64,000 nt of DNA from JBCAXA01 sp038749025 (GCA_038749025.1 JBCDIL010000001.1:1-64000), one strand, 5' to 3'; shown: positions 1-5,511, counted from the stretch's first letter. The notes: generated by a model from the sequence alone, not told the origin. Made by a program: numbers and translations.

Positions 1-978
1 AATCGACATGAAGCTCAGCAATACAACCGCGCCGACGATCGCAATGTAGAGCAGCTTAATCGGCATTTCGTCACCGGCCGCACGGGTGTCGACCTCCGCA
101 GCCTTTTGCATCGATTTGACCGCGCTCTTAATCAGTGGCGCTGCCAGTATCACACCCATGATGGCGCCGCCGATAAGCATTCCGATACCTAAAGGTCGGT
201 ACAAAGTTAGGCGCAGTGAGTTTGCTTCGTTGATGATGGCGCCGGTCGCGTCGACCGGGAAACTGTTCGTTGCCGCCAACAGCGGCGAGATAAACCAGTA
301 CGCAACGAAGCCACCGATGATAAAGGCGATACCGCCACGGCCAGCAATAAAGGCAACGCCCATCGTCATTAACGAGATGTACCAGATACCGTTCATGTAC
401 TCGGGCAGACCGAGTAGCGCACCGAGATTCCAGTTTGAGAAGCCCGTTTTGATCGTAATGACATGGACCGTGGCACTCAACAACGCCGCGATAACGAGAA
501 TAATGGCTTTGCGCACGCCGGCACCCGGCGACTTAAGGATCGTCGCGACGGCAACACCGCCCGGGTAGGTGAGCCGCTCGTAGTCGATCATGTGCTTGCG
601 TAACGGGACGATAAAAGCGATACCCAGGAAAGCGCCCGCGATGCAACCGAAGGTCAACAGCACCGGATCGAAGCGGTCGCTGTAGCCGAGCAAGAAGATG
701 GCCGGAACGGAGAACATCATCCCCGACGACGCACCGTTGACGCCGGAGGCAATCGTCTGAACGATGTTGTTTTCAACGATACTTTTTCGGCGCAGTACAC
801 CGCGCAAAATCCCGAAGCCGAGGATGGCTGCGAGCTCGGACCCTTCAATGGAGAATCCCAGGATTAGCGCGGCATAGCCGATGGACACCGCGATGATGAC
901 GCCCAGTATCCAACCAACGATGACGGCGACCCAGGTGAGTTCTGGGTAGGCCTTAGCGGCCGTGGCCGGTGAGTTCAG
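1..978 (-). CDS. OPT-family oligopeptide transporter, N-terminal part (cut by window edge)
   Basis: Inner-membrane transporter of the OPT family, which takes up oligopeptides or metal chelates. The reading frame is open from 978 to base 1 (326 codons) and lacks its C-terminus. It starts with an AYPELTW segment and a first membrane helix, as bacterial OPT proteins do, followed by ENNIVQTIASG, RLTYPGGVAVATILKSP and several further hydrophobic helices. There is no ATG, GTG or TTG between the upstream in-frame stop (near 1016-1018) and the first helix. A CTG at 978-976 lies 6 nt after a GAGGAG ribosome site (985-990), so I take CTG as the start. Family assignment is firm; substrate is unknown. 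Confidence 0.85.
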   Translation of the reverse strand, partial: MNSPATAAKAYPELTWVAVIVGWILGVIIAVSIGYAALILGFSIEGSELAAILGFGILRGVLRRKSIVENNIVQTIASGVNGASSGMMFSVPAIFLLGYSDRFDPVLLTFGCIAGAFLGIAFIVPLRKHMIDYERLTYPGGVAVATILKSPGAGVRKAIILVIAALLSATVHVITIKTGFSNWNLGALLGLPEYMNGIWYISLMTMGVAFIAGRGGIAFIIGGFVAYWFISPLLAATNSFPVDATGAIINEANSLRLTLYRPLGIGMLIGGAIMGVILAAPLIKSAVKSMQKAAEVDTRAAGDEMPIKLLYIAIVGAVVLLSFMSI

Positions 979-1185
979 TGGAGTCTCCTCACTTCTTATA
1001 TGCCGGGCAGGAGGTTATCACATCCGCCGTTGCTGCTGAGGCAAGCGGAGCTGGCTGCGTGTCGCGGCTACCGGCTTCTCGGAATCAAAGGGACTGCCGT
1101 TCAGTGCAATGCGTCACTTTGCGACCCGGCATGAGCGAGATCAATTCGCTGGTAAATGTTAAAGACGACCAGACGGTCCGGCTGG

Positions 1186-1593
1186 CTACAATCGCAACGC
1201 CATCCCAACTGACGCCGGCGCCGTGAAGTTGAAGCCAAATTTGCTATACAGTCGATGCGCGTTACCGTCGGCGATGAGGCTTACGTAGGCCGATGCCGGT
1301 GCATTGTTGTGAAGGGCTGTCATTAGCCGCTCCATGATGCCGTAGCCGATACCCTGCCCCTGGTATTGCGGGTGAACCACGACATCGACGATCTGAAAAG
1401 CGCAACCGCCGTCACCAATGATTCGCCCTATACCAATGAGAACCGACCCGACGCGCACACAAACGGCATACCACGAGTTGCTGAGCCCCACCTCAGCGGC
1501 AGCGATCGTATTCGTGCTCATACCGGCCACAGCGCGCAACGCCACAAACTCCTGCGGTTCTGGGGTTTGGCTACGGTATTCGATTGGACTCAT
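1186..1593 (-). CDS. GNAT-family N-acetyltransferase
   Basis: Probable cytoplasmic N-acetyltransferase of 135 aa using acetyl-CoA; the acceptor is unknown. The fold shows as a beta-strand region with GRIIGDGGCAFQIVDVVVHP, then the acetyl-CoA loop QGQGIG (fits Q/RxxGxG/A), and a C-terminal HRLYSKFGF motif typical of GNAT enzymes. Length fits a single-domain GNAT. The ATG at 1593 lacks a strong ribosome site but matches the usual N-terminus (YRSQTPEPQEF). It lies 51 bp downstream of the SnoaL-like gene on the same strand, so the two may be co-transcribed. Confidence 0.85.
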   Translation of the reverse strand: MSPIEYRSQTPEPQEFVALRAVAGMSTNTIAAAEVGLSNSWYAVCVRVGSVLIGIGRIIGDGGCAFQIVDVVVHPQYQGQGIGYGIMERLMTALHNNAPASAYVSLIADGNAHRLYSKFGFNFTAPASVGMALRL

Positions 1594-1644
1594 GACGCTT
1601 CACCGTCGCACTCCGTATCGGCGTGGCTAAGTCGCCCACCGACG

Positions 1645-2109
1645 TTACTGATGATGCCTTCGAATATGGCGGATGAGTCCTTGCTCATCAAACTCCAGTG
1701 AAACAATCGTTGTACTGGTGTATTCGACAACGTCATCGAGATGTACGGGCTTTACCTTGGCGCTTTCTGTGTACTTGACGAAAACAACGTTGTGCCCCGT
1801 CATGATCTGGTCAATCTCAATGCGCGAATAGATAACCTCATCAGCGAGCTTGCCGGTCATCCCGGCACGCAGTTCGGCTTTGTCCGTCACGGTCACACCG
1901 AATTTGATGTGCTCGTCGGTGAACTCGTCAGCGATCAAGGCTAGAAAGCGCTCAATGGCGTCGGCGTCGGCATCAGGTTGTTGCCTCGCGTTCTTAGCGT
2001 CGATAAAAGCAACGGCCAGTTGCTCCAAGCGCTCTGGCGAGAGCTGCGATTGCGCGAGAGCGATCGGAGTGTTGAGCAAAAGCGGAACAACCAATACGAG
2101 TTTTCGCAT
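1645..2109 (-). CDS. Exported SnoaL/NTF2-like protein
   Basis: A 154-aa protein with a clear Sec signal peptide (MRKLVLVVPLLLNTPIALAQ, cleavage after AQ). The mature part looks like an NTF2-like alpha+beta cone: a helical N-terminus (RLEQLAVAFIDAKNA), FLALIADEFTDEH, then strands ending in VSLEFDEQGLIRHI. No catalytic residues are obvious, so it may bind a small ligand or be a solitary SnoaL-type domain. The frame extends upstream, but the ATG at 2109 has a GAGGT ribosome site 5 nt before it and starts the signal peptide. Function is not known. Confidence 0.75.
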   Translation of the reverse strand: MRKLVLVVPLLLNTPIALAQSQLSPERLEQLAVAFIDAKNARQQPDADADAIERFLALIADEFTDEHIKFGVTVTDKAELRAGMTGKLADEVIYSRIEIDQIMTGHNVVFVKYTESAKVKPVHLDDVVEYTSTTIVSLEFDEQGLIRHIRRHHQ

Positions 2110-2212
2110 GCTTACCTCGGTCTTTGTCTTAATGCGCAGCTTAGCCTCTAATACGGCGATTTCTATGTCGCTTCCGAACAACGGTATCCTATAGCGCATT
2201 CCAGCAACCAGC

Positions 2213-2620
2213 TTGACCATTGTGGGATCCGAAGCAACCGATATTGCCGACCGAATTCGCGCCGCTCGACAGCGTGCGCAAATGGAGCCTGCCGCATTGC
2301 GGGCTGAGCTGCGCAATGTCGGCATCGACTTATCCAAGACCGGCTTGCACCGGCTTGAAACGACCGAACCGAAGAACCCTAACCTGAAGATCATCGAAGC
2401 GATCGCGGAGATTACTAACGTTTCGCCGGGTTGGATTTTGTTTGGCAAAGGGCCGAGTGTGCCCGGAACCGAGGTTGGTGCGGCCATTCGGGGTCGAGTT
2501 ATCGACACCATTGAGCTGATGGCCGGTGCACTCGACTTGACTACCCGTCAGGAAACGACGCTACAGAACTGGCTGGCATCGGTGCGTAAGACGAAGCCAA
2601 AGAAAGTCACGAAGCCGTAG
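2213..2620 (+). CDS. XRE-family helix-turn-helix regulator
   Basis: A 135-aa DNA-binding protein, likely a Cro/CI-type regulator. The N-terminal 75 residues form a five-helix HTH: RIRAARQRAQMEPAALRAEL is followed by a recognition region DLSKTGLHRLE and then IAEITNVSPGWILFGKGP, a standard XRE ending. The C-terminal 55 residues (VIDTIELMAGALDL to a lysine-rich tail) have no peptidase domain, so it is not a LexA/CI self-cleaving repressor. The start is TTG at 2213 with no clear ribosome site; GTG at 2222 is an alternative. It ends about 50 bp before a promoter with two direct repeats, so it may regulate the short ORF and tRNA array downstream. That link is inferred from position only. Confidence 0.75.
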   Translation: MTIVGSEATDIADRIRAARQRAQMEPAALRAELRNVGIDLSKTGLHRLETTEPKNPNLKIIEAIAEITNVSPGWILFGKGPSVPGTEVGAAIRGRVIDTIELMAGALDLTTRQETTLQNWLASVRKTKPKKVTKP

Positions 2621-2633
2621 CGTGTTGTAGGCT

Positions 2634-2666
2634 GTTCACATTTTCGGAACAAAAGTTCACTTTTCC
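2634..2666 (+). promoter_or_regulatory. Candidate operator: paired GTTCAC repeats
   Basis: Two copies of GTTCAC followed by a T-rich run begin at 2634 and 2655, exactly 21 bp apart (two helical turns). A GGAAC half-site lies between them, giving GTTC/GAAC inverted pairs. They sit directly upstream of a -35 box, a normal place for a regulator dimer pair. The XRE regulator just upstream is the obvious candidate binder. Confidence 0.45.
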
Positions 2667-2668
2667 TG

Positions 2669-2696
2669 TTGACACACATTCTGCTCTCCGTATACT
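2669..2696 (+). promoter_or_regulatory. Sigma70-type promoter
   Basis: Perfect -35 TTGACA (2669-2674), a 16-nt spacer and a -10 TATACT (2691-2696). Transcription should start near 2703-2704, only about 3-4 nt before the ATG at 2707. It is the only strong promoter I see upstream of the tRNA array on this strand. Confidence 0.75.
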
Positions 2697-2706
2697 CGCT
2701 TCCACT

Positions 2707-2886
2707 ATGAATACGTTCATGCAACTCATCGGTTTATCAACCGCACCCAGTACGCGTCGGCGCTCTTATGCCATCGCGAGTTGGGACGGTTGCGCGCACC
2801 TGTTCGAGATGAACGGCATATCGATGCATAGCGCTTGTGACCGTAAAGACTTGCTCTCCATTCGCCATGGAGAGCCGATCGCTTAG
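2707..2886 (+). CDS. Short near-leaderless ORF (59 aa) before the tRNA array
   Basis: An ORF of 59 codons running from ATG 2707 to TAG 2884-2886. I recognise no family. The protein has a short hydrophobic start (MNTFMQLIGL), a basic patch (STRRRS) and two cysteines. It has no ribosome site, but the promoter at 2669-2696 predicts an mRNA starting almost on the ATG, so translation would be leaderless. A hairpin (AGCCTTCC paired with GGAAGGCT) and then an intrinsic terminator follow. It could be a real small protein, a leader peptide of an attenuator, or only an untranslated leader. Confidence 0.4.
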   Translation: MNTFMQLIGLSTAPSTRRRSYAIASWDGCAHLFEMNGISMHSACDRKDLLSIRHGEPIA

Positions 2887-2947
2887 CCTTCCTCAGAATT
2901 GTTCTCGGAAGGCTCGAACATCGAACCTTCCAGGGAAGCTCCAACAA

Positions 2948-2987
2948 GAGACCCCGGTCGGTTCACTAACCACCGGGGTCTTTTTTT
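2948..2987 (+). terminator. Intrinsic terminator, possible attenuator of the tRNA array
   Basis: GACCCCGGT (2950-2958) pairs perfectly with ACCGGGGTC (2972-2980), followed by seven T (2981-2987). It ends the short transcript from the 2669 promoter. The boxA element begins 14 nt downstream and no other promoter is visible before the tRNAs. Some polymerases must therefore read through, which fits an attenuator. Confidence 0.8.
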
Positions 2988-2999
2988 GCCCCGGTGAAA

Positions 3000-3011
3000 C
3001 GCTCTTTAACA
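3000..3011 (+). promoter_or_regulatory. rRNA-type boxA antitermination site
   Basis: Positions 3001-3011 read GCTCTTTAACA. With the preceding base this matches 11 of 12 positions of the E. coli rRNA boxA (TGCTCTTTAACA), the site bound by NusB-S10 to make polymerase resistant to Rho termination. A boxA in front of a long untranslated tRNA transcript makes functional sense. Confidence 0.7.
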
Positions 3012-3033
3012 ATACGGATTGTGTAGACGTTGG
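3010..3033 (+). repeat. Left arm of inverted repeat bracketing the tRNA array
   Basis: CAATACGGATTGTGTAG (3010-3026) is the exact reverse complement of 6340-6356. After two mismatches, GTTGG (3029-3033) also pairs with CCAAC (6333-6337). In RNA the two arms would close a stem around the whole array, as RNase III processing stalks do around pre-16S and pre-23S rRNA. In DNA they could be terminal inverted repeats of a mobile unit. Confidence 0.8.
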
Positions 3034-3103
3034 GGCAGAGTCCTTCTCGGTGAAGGGCTGTGGCACTCAGACCCGGCTGCGCGCGTGTGCGCCTGCCCCG
3101 ACG
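3028..3103 (+). ncRNA. Structured leader of the tRNA array
   Basis: CGTTGGGGCAG (3028-3038) pairs with CTGCCCCGACG (3093-3103), including one U-G, to close a domain of about 55 nt. Inside it GTCCTTC pairs with GAAGGGC. The domain ends 5 nt before the first tRNA. Its left strand overlaps the GTTGG part of the bracketing repeat, so the two pairings compete. Confidence 0.45.
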
Positions 3104-3108
3104 ATTTT

Positions 3109-3185
3109 GCTGATGTAGCTCAAAATGGCAGAGCAGCTGTCTTGTAAACAGCCGGTTGTGAGTTCGAGGCTCACCGTCAGCTCCA
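3109..3185 (+). tRNA. tRNA-Thr(TGT)
   Basis: Full cloverleaf: acceptor GCTGATG with CGTCAGC (one U-G), D arm GCTC/GAGC, anticodon loop CTTGTAA between GCTGT and ACAGC, T loop TTCGAGG, encoded CCA. The discriminator is T, unlike E. coli tRNA-Thr (A). Confidence 0.9.
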
Positions 3186-3189
3186 CTCA

Positions 3190-3274
3190 GGAGAGGCATT
3201 CACTGGCGAGATACCCTGGTTGTAACCCAGGCGCCCGTAAGGCTTTGTGGGTTCGACTCCTACCCTCTCCACCA
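3190..3274 (+). tRNA. tRNA-Tyr(GTA), long variable arm
   Basis: Acceptor GGAGAGG/CCTCTCC, anticodon loop TTGTAAC between CCTGG and CCAGG, a long variable arm with GCC/GGC stem as expected of bacterial tRNA-Tyr, T loop TTCGACT, A73 and encoded CCA. The D arm is short (three pairs). Confidence 0.88.
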
Positions 3275-3280
3275 AACTAA

Positions 3281-3345
3281 GGACCGGTTGCTGCAGCAGC
3301 GACGCGCCGGCTGGCAAACGCCCGTGCGCTCCTTGCGGTCCACCC
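3281..3345 (+). other. tRNA-like relic (no T loop)
   Basis: GGACCG (3281-3286) pairs with CGGTCC (3336-3341), followed by ACCCA, with about 50 nt between. The ends look like a tRNA acceptor stem with discriminator and a damaged CCA. I find no T-loop motif and no clean anticodon arm. It could be a decayed tRNA gene or an unrelated hairpin. Confidence 0.3.
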
Positions 3346-3351
3346 AGTTCT

Positions 3352-3426
3352 TGGCATGTAGCTCAACGGTAGAGCGTCCGCCTGTTAAGCGGGACGGTGT
3401 AGGTTCGAGTCCTACCGTGCCAGCCA
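3352..3426 (+). tRNA. tRNA-Asn(GTT)
   Basis: Acceptor TGGCATG/CGTGCCA, D arm GCTC/GAGC, anticodon loop CTGTTAA between TCCGC and GCGGG, T loop TTCGAGT, G73 and encoded CCA. All conserved loop positions are normal. Confidence 0.92.
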
Positions 3427-3433
3427 ATTCTCT

Positions 3434-3509
3434 GGGGGATTAGTTCAGCTGGAAGAACGTCGCCTTTGCAAGGCGGATGCGCGCGGTTCGAATCCGCGAT
3501 CCTCCACCA
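3434..3509 (+). tRNA. tRNA-Ala(TGC)
   Basis: Acceptor GGGGGAT/ATCCTCC carries the G3-U70 pair that marks alanine tRNAs. Anticodon loop TTTGCAA between TCGCC and GGCGG, T loop TTCGAAT, A73, encoded CCA. Confidence 0.93.
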
Positions 3510-3982
3510 CATTCAAGGCTATCGGCTACGGCCGAGGTCTTTTATAGCGGCCTGGCGCTGCTAACCGTCGGTAACGGCGGGAAAGGAACGCTCCCATGGC
3601 GTTTCGCCGAGCCTCCGGGCCCGGTCAACCCAGGCAAGTTCGGCCTCCTTCGTCCTCGACTGTATCGGGGATAGCGCCGACGCGATGCGCGGAAGTAGCG
3701 CGACTAACGCACCGACCTAAGTCGGGAATGCCGGTCCGTGAAAGACCACGTGGTGGTGCAACCCGCTATACCAACATCGTTAAGCGTGAGAGGTAACGAA
3801 TAGTGCAGATCAGTGCGAGCCTTGCTGGTGAGTGCGACTGCGCAGAAGGCTGGGGTTCTGGTGTGCAGCCAGCGTCCTCGTTTTCGGTCAAGTAACCGGC
3901 AGGTGAACGACACTCGGCGTGTTGTATTTCGTTACCCAAAAGGTAACGAAGCGACTGAGACGCGCACGTCGCAATGGGAATT
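3510..3982 (+). ncRNA. Spacer without tRNA; candidate large structured RNA
   Basis: No believable ORF or tRNA in 473 nt inside an otherwise dense array. It is rich in paired segments. GGTAACGAA (3792-3800) can pair with TTCGTTACC (3928-3936), and TTCGTTACC can instead pair with a second GGTAACGAA at 3942-3950 to make a tight 9-bp hairpin. This gives two mutually exclusive folds. Near 3681-3705 short GCGC stems flank a GGAAGTA internal-loop-like segment. Established knowledge: large ornate RNAs such as GOLLD and ROOL often lie in or beside phage tRNA clusters. Whether this is one is untested. Confidence 0.4.
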
Positions 3983-4058
3983 GCGTTTTTAGCTCAGCTG
4001 GAAGAGCTATCGACTCAGAATCGATTGGTCGCGGGTTCGATTCCCGCATTACGCTCCA
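3983..4058 (+). tRNA. tRNA with anticodon CAG (Leu codon CUG), class I backbone
   Basis: D arm GCTC/GAGC, anticodon loop CTCAGAA between ATCGA and TCGAT, only five variable-loop bases (TGGTC), T arm GCGGG/CCCGC with loop TTCGATT, T73, encoded CCA. The acceptor GCGTTTT/ATTACGC has two U-U mismatches at pairs 5-68 and 6-67. A leucine tRNA should have a long variable arm, so its charging identity is uncertain. It stands alone between the two structured spacers. Confidence 0.75.
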
Positions 4059-4409
4059 AACGTCAAACGCAAAGACGCGTCTCGGTAGGTATCGAAAGTG
4101 GCTTAAAGCCGAAGTCCTTGGACAATTCGGCGGTTCGAACAGTCGCAAACTGTTCAGACCTTGGCATGGCGCCGCACGGTTGGGTAGCCCCCATTCAGAG
4201 CCTCGCAAGGCTCACGGTAAGCAACATGCCGACTAGATACCTACGACGAGTGAACCGCCTCACTCCAAAAAAGGCAGTCACGACTATCTACTAGCATGCC
4301 GGTGCGAATCGGGTGTTAGTGGACAAGCGGGCAACTGTCGCTCAGCAAGCGGCAGGTACTCTCGCAAAAGGATGGTCGCTAACGGCTTAGTCTCAGCCGT
4401 TCTTTCTTC
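4059..4409 (+). ncRNA. Spacer without tRNA; multibranched RNA candidate
   Basis: A closing stem pairs GTAGGTATC (4085-4093) with GATACCTAC (4236-4244); CTCG (4081-4084) with CGAG (4247-4250) extends it past a 2-nt bulge. Inside are a hairpin of CCGAA with TTCGG enclosing GTCC/GGAC (4109-4130), GAACAGT with ACTGTTC (4137-4155), and TTGGCATG with CATGCCGA (4161-4232) around GAGCC/GGCTC (4198-4213). Downstream are GAGTGA/TCACTC near 4250-4268 and AACGGCT/AGCCGTT followed by a T-rich run (about 4380-4407) just before tRNA-Asp. So many nested stems are unlikely by chance. No known RNA family was recognised. Confidence 0.5.
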
Positions 4410-4484
4410 GCTGCGGTAGCTCAATGGCAGAGCATCGGATTGTCGATCCGAAAGATGTCGGTTCAAGCCCGATCCGTAGCGCCA
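4410..4484 (+). tRNA. tRNA-Asp(GTC)
   Basis: Acceptor GCTGCGG/CCGTAGC, D arm GCTC/GAGC, anticodon loop TTGTCGA between TCGGA and TCCGA, T loop TTCAAGC, G73 as expected for aspartate, encoded CCA. Confidence 0.92.
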
Positions 4485-4492
4485 GTTTTCAT

Positions 4493-4568
4493 GATCCGGT
4501 AGGCGAATGGTTAAGCCGCGAGGCCTTCAACCTCGAGATTGCAGGTTCAAATCCTGTCCGGATTACCA
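4493..4568 (+). tRNA. tRNA-Glu(TTC) with C33
   Basis: Acceptor GATCCGG/CCGGATT (G1-U72), anticodon loop CCTTCAA between CGAGG and CCTCG, T loop TTCAAAT, A73, encoded CCA. Position 33 is C instead of the near-universal U, although the stem is perfect. Confidence 0.82.
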
Positions 4569-4591
4569 CATCACACCGTCGAGGAAGACGT

Positions 4592-4819
4592 ATGAACATT
4601 AAGGACATCGTGAAAGACAACACCGTTCGCTTTGTACGGTATCGGCGCGGCGTCGCGTACTACGGCGTGACCGTGCCTTCGGCAGGCAACTATATGTTCC
4701 CCGTACCGCTAGCGGACATCGGCGATGCGACGCTTGAGCTTGAGGACAAAGCGATTCTGTTTATGCGTTACATCAATCGAGCGATGAGCGACGGTTCGTT
4801 TGTACCGCTGGCTTCGTAA
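4592..4819 (+). CDS. Small conserved-looking protein inside the tRNA array (75 aa)
   Basis: A 75-aa protein in a 250-nt gap between tRNA-Glu and the tRNA-Ile-like gene. GAGGAAG lies 4 nt before ATG 4592, one of the best ribosome sites in the region, so translation is likely. The protein is strand-rich (VRFVRYRRGVAYYGVTVP, then YMFPVPLADIGDATL) with a C-terminal helix (DKAILFMRYINRAM). I have an impression of similar small proteins in phage-type genomes but cannot name a family. Having no transmembrane segment or signal, it would be cytoplasmic. A role in tRNA or RNA handling is only a guess from position. Confidence 0.75.
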   Translation: MNIKDIVKDNTVRFVRYRRGVAYYGVTVPSAGNYMFPVPLADIGDATLELEDKAILFMRYINRAMSDGSFVPLAS

Positions 4820-4825
4820 CCTTGT

Positions 4826-4901
4826 AGACCGGTAGCTCAGGAAGCAGAGCGCGCGACGGATATTCGCGAGGTCGGCTGTGCAACTCAGCCTCGGTCTACC
4901 A
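4826..4901 (+). tRNA. tRNA-Ile-like(GAT), irregular loops
   Basis: Stems are good: acceptor AGACCGG/TCGGTCT, D arm GCTC/GAGC, anticodon CGCGA/TCGCG, T arm GGCTG/CAGCC, A73, encoded CCA. The anticodon loop CGGATAT has G33, and the T loop TGCAACT has G55 instead of the conserved U (pseudouridine). Anticodon GAT would read isoleucine codons. It may be a non-standard or decaying tRNA. Confidence 0.65.
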
Positions 4902-4929
4902 CTTTTCCAGCCTGCAAAAAAAGACCTAA

Positions 4930-5017
4930 GGAGACTCGCAAGGTCGGCGTGCTTATCCGGTTTGAACCCGGTGATGCCCTAACGGGTGTGGGGGTTCGAT
5001 CCCCTCAGTCTCCGCCA
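4930..5017 (+). tRNA. tRNA-Ser(TGA)
   Basis: Class II tRNA: acceptor GGAGACT/AGTCTCC, anticodon loop TTTGAAC between TCCGG and CCGGT (outer pair T-T), long variable arm with GCCC/GGGT, T loop TTCGATC, G73, encoded CCA. Confidence 0.88.
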
Positions 5018-5026
5018 ACGATTTAT

Positions 5027-5102
5027 GTTGAGCTTAGCTTAACGGCAAAGCCCCAGGACGTGACCCTGGCAGATGCCGGTTCAAATCCGGTAGCTCAACC
5101 CA
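5027..5102 (+). tRNA. tRNA-His(GTG) with C33
   Basis: Acceptor TTGAGCT/AGCTCAA is perfect. A G lies at position -1 (5027) opposite C73, the signature histidyl-tRNA synthetase needs. Anticodon loop ACGTGAC between CCAGG and CCTGG has C33. T loop TTCAAAT, encoded CCA. Confidence 0.85.
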
Positions 5103-5108
5103 AACAAC

Positions 5109-5199
5109 GGAGAAGTGGCCGAGTGGTCATAAGGCACTCGTTTGCTAAACGAGAGGGGCTTAACGTCCCACCCAGGTTCGAATCCTGGCTTCTCCGCCA
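5109..5199 (+). tRNA. tRNA-Ser(GCT)
   Basis: Class II tRNA with acceptor GGAGAAG/CTTCTCC, anticodon loop TTGCTAA between CTCGT and ACGAG, long variable arm, T loop TTCGAAT, G73, encoded CCA. All conserved positions are normal. Confidence 0.92.
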
Positions 5200-5202
5200 C
5201 AT

Positions 5203-5279
5203 CCGTCTGTAGCTCAGTCTGAAAGAGCAGCTGGTTTCGACCCAGCAGGTCGGGGGTTTGAGTCCCTCCAGGCGGTCCA
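5203..5279 (+). tRNA. tRNA-Arg(TCG)
   Basis: Acceptor CCGTCTG/CAGGCGG, D arm GCTC/GAGC, anticodon loop TTTCGAC between GCTGG and CCAGC, T73, encoded CCA. The T loop is TTTGAGT, so the conserved C56 is T. Confidence 0.82.
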
Positions 5280-5281
5280 CC

Positions 5282-5355
5282 CCGCTCTTGGCATAGAGGT
5301 TGTGCACCGGGCTTTTAACCCGGCAACGGGAGTTCGAGTCTCTCAGGGCGGACCA
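5282..5355 (+). tRNA. tRNA-Lys(TTT)
   Basis: Acceptor CCGCTCT/AGGGCGG, anticodon loop CTTTTAA between CCGGG and CCCGG, four-base variable loop, T loop TTCGAGT, A73, encoded CCA. Confidence 0.88.
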
Positions 5356-5362
5356 ATCCACA

Positions 5363-5438
5363 GCGGGCATAGCTCAATCGGAAGAGCGCGACGGCGCCAC
5401 CGTCGAGGTTGTGGACTCGATCTCCACTGCCCGCACCA
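5363..5438 (+). tRNA. tRNA-Gly(GCC) with C33 and C54
   Basis: Acceptor GCGGGCA/TGCCCGC and anticodon stem CGACG/CGTCG are perfect. The anticodon loop GCGCCAC has C33, and the T loop CTCGATC has C in place of T54. Anticodon GCC, A73, encoded CCA. Confidence 0.75.
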
Positions 5439-5440
5439 AT

Positions 5441-5511
5441 CGAGAGGGAGGCGGTCTCACGCGGGGCTCATAACCCCGTCCTCGCCGGTTCGACTCCGGC
5501 CCTCTCAACCA
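5441..5511 (+). tRNA. Initiator tRNA-fMet(CAT) with shortened D arm
   Basis: Initiator hallmarks are present: C1 opposite A72 (mismatch), CGGGG/CCCCG giving the run of G-C pairs next to the loop, anticodon loop CTCATAA, A73, encoded CCA. T arm GCCGG/CCGGC with loop TTCGACT. Only 14 nt separate the acceptor from the anticodon stem, against about 19-20 in normal initiators, leaving a D arm of about three pairs (GAG/CTC) with a 5-nt loop that still holds GG. Confidence 0.78.

Noticed and set aside
3477..3913. Overlapping ORFs within the first tRNA spacer
   Set aside because: Several frames overlap, none has a ribosome site or protein pattern, and the region is rich in RNA stems.
4081..4250. A hidden tRNA-Leu or tRNA-Pro in the second spacer
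   Set aside because: TTAA and TTGGG motifs occur, but no acceptor, T loop or CCA lines up; the stems fit a different fold.
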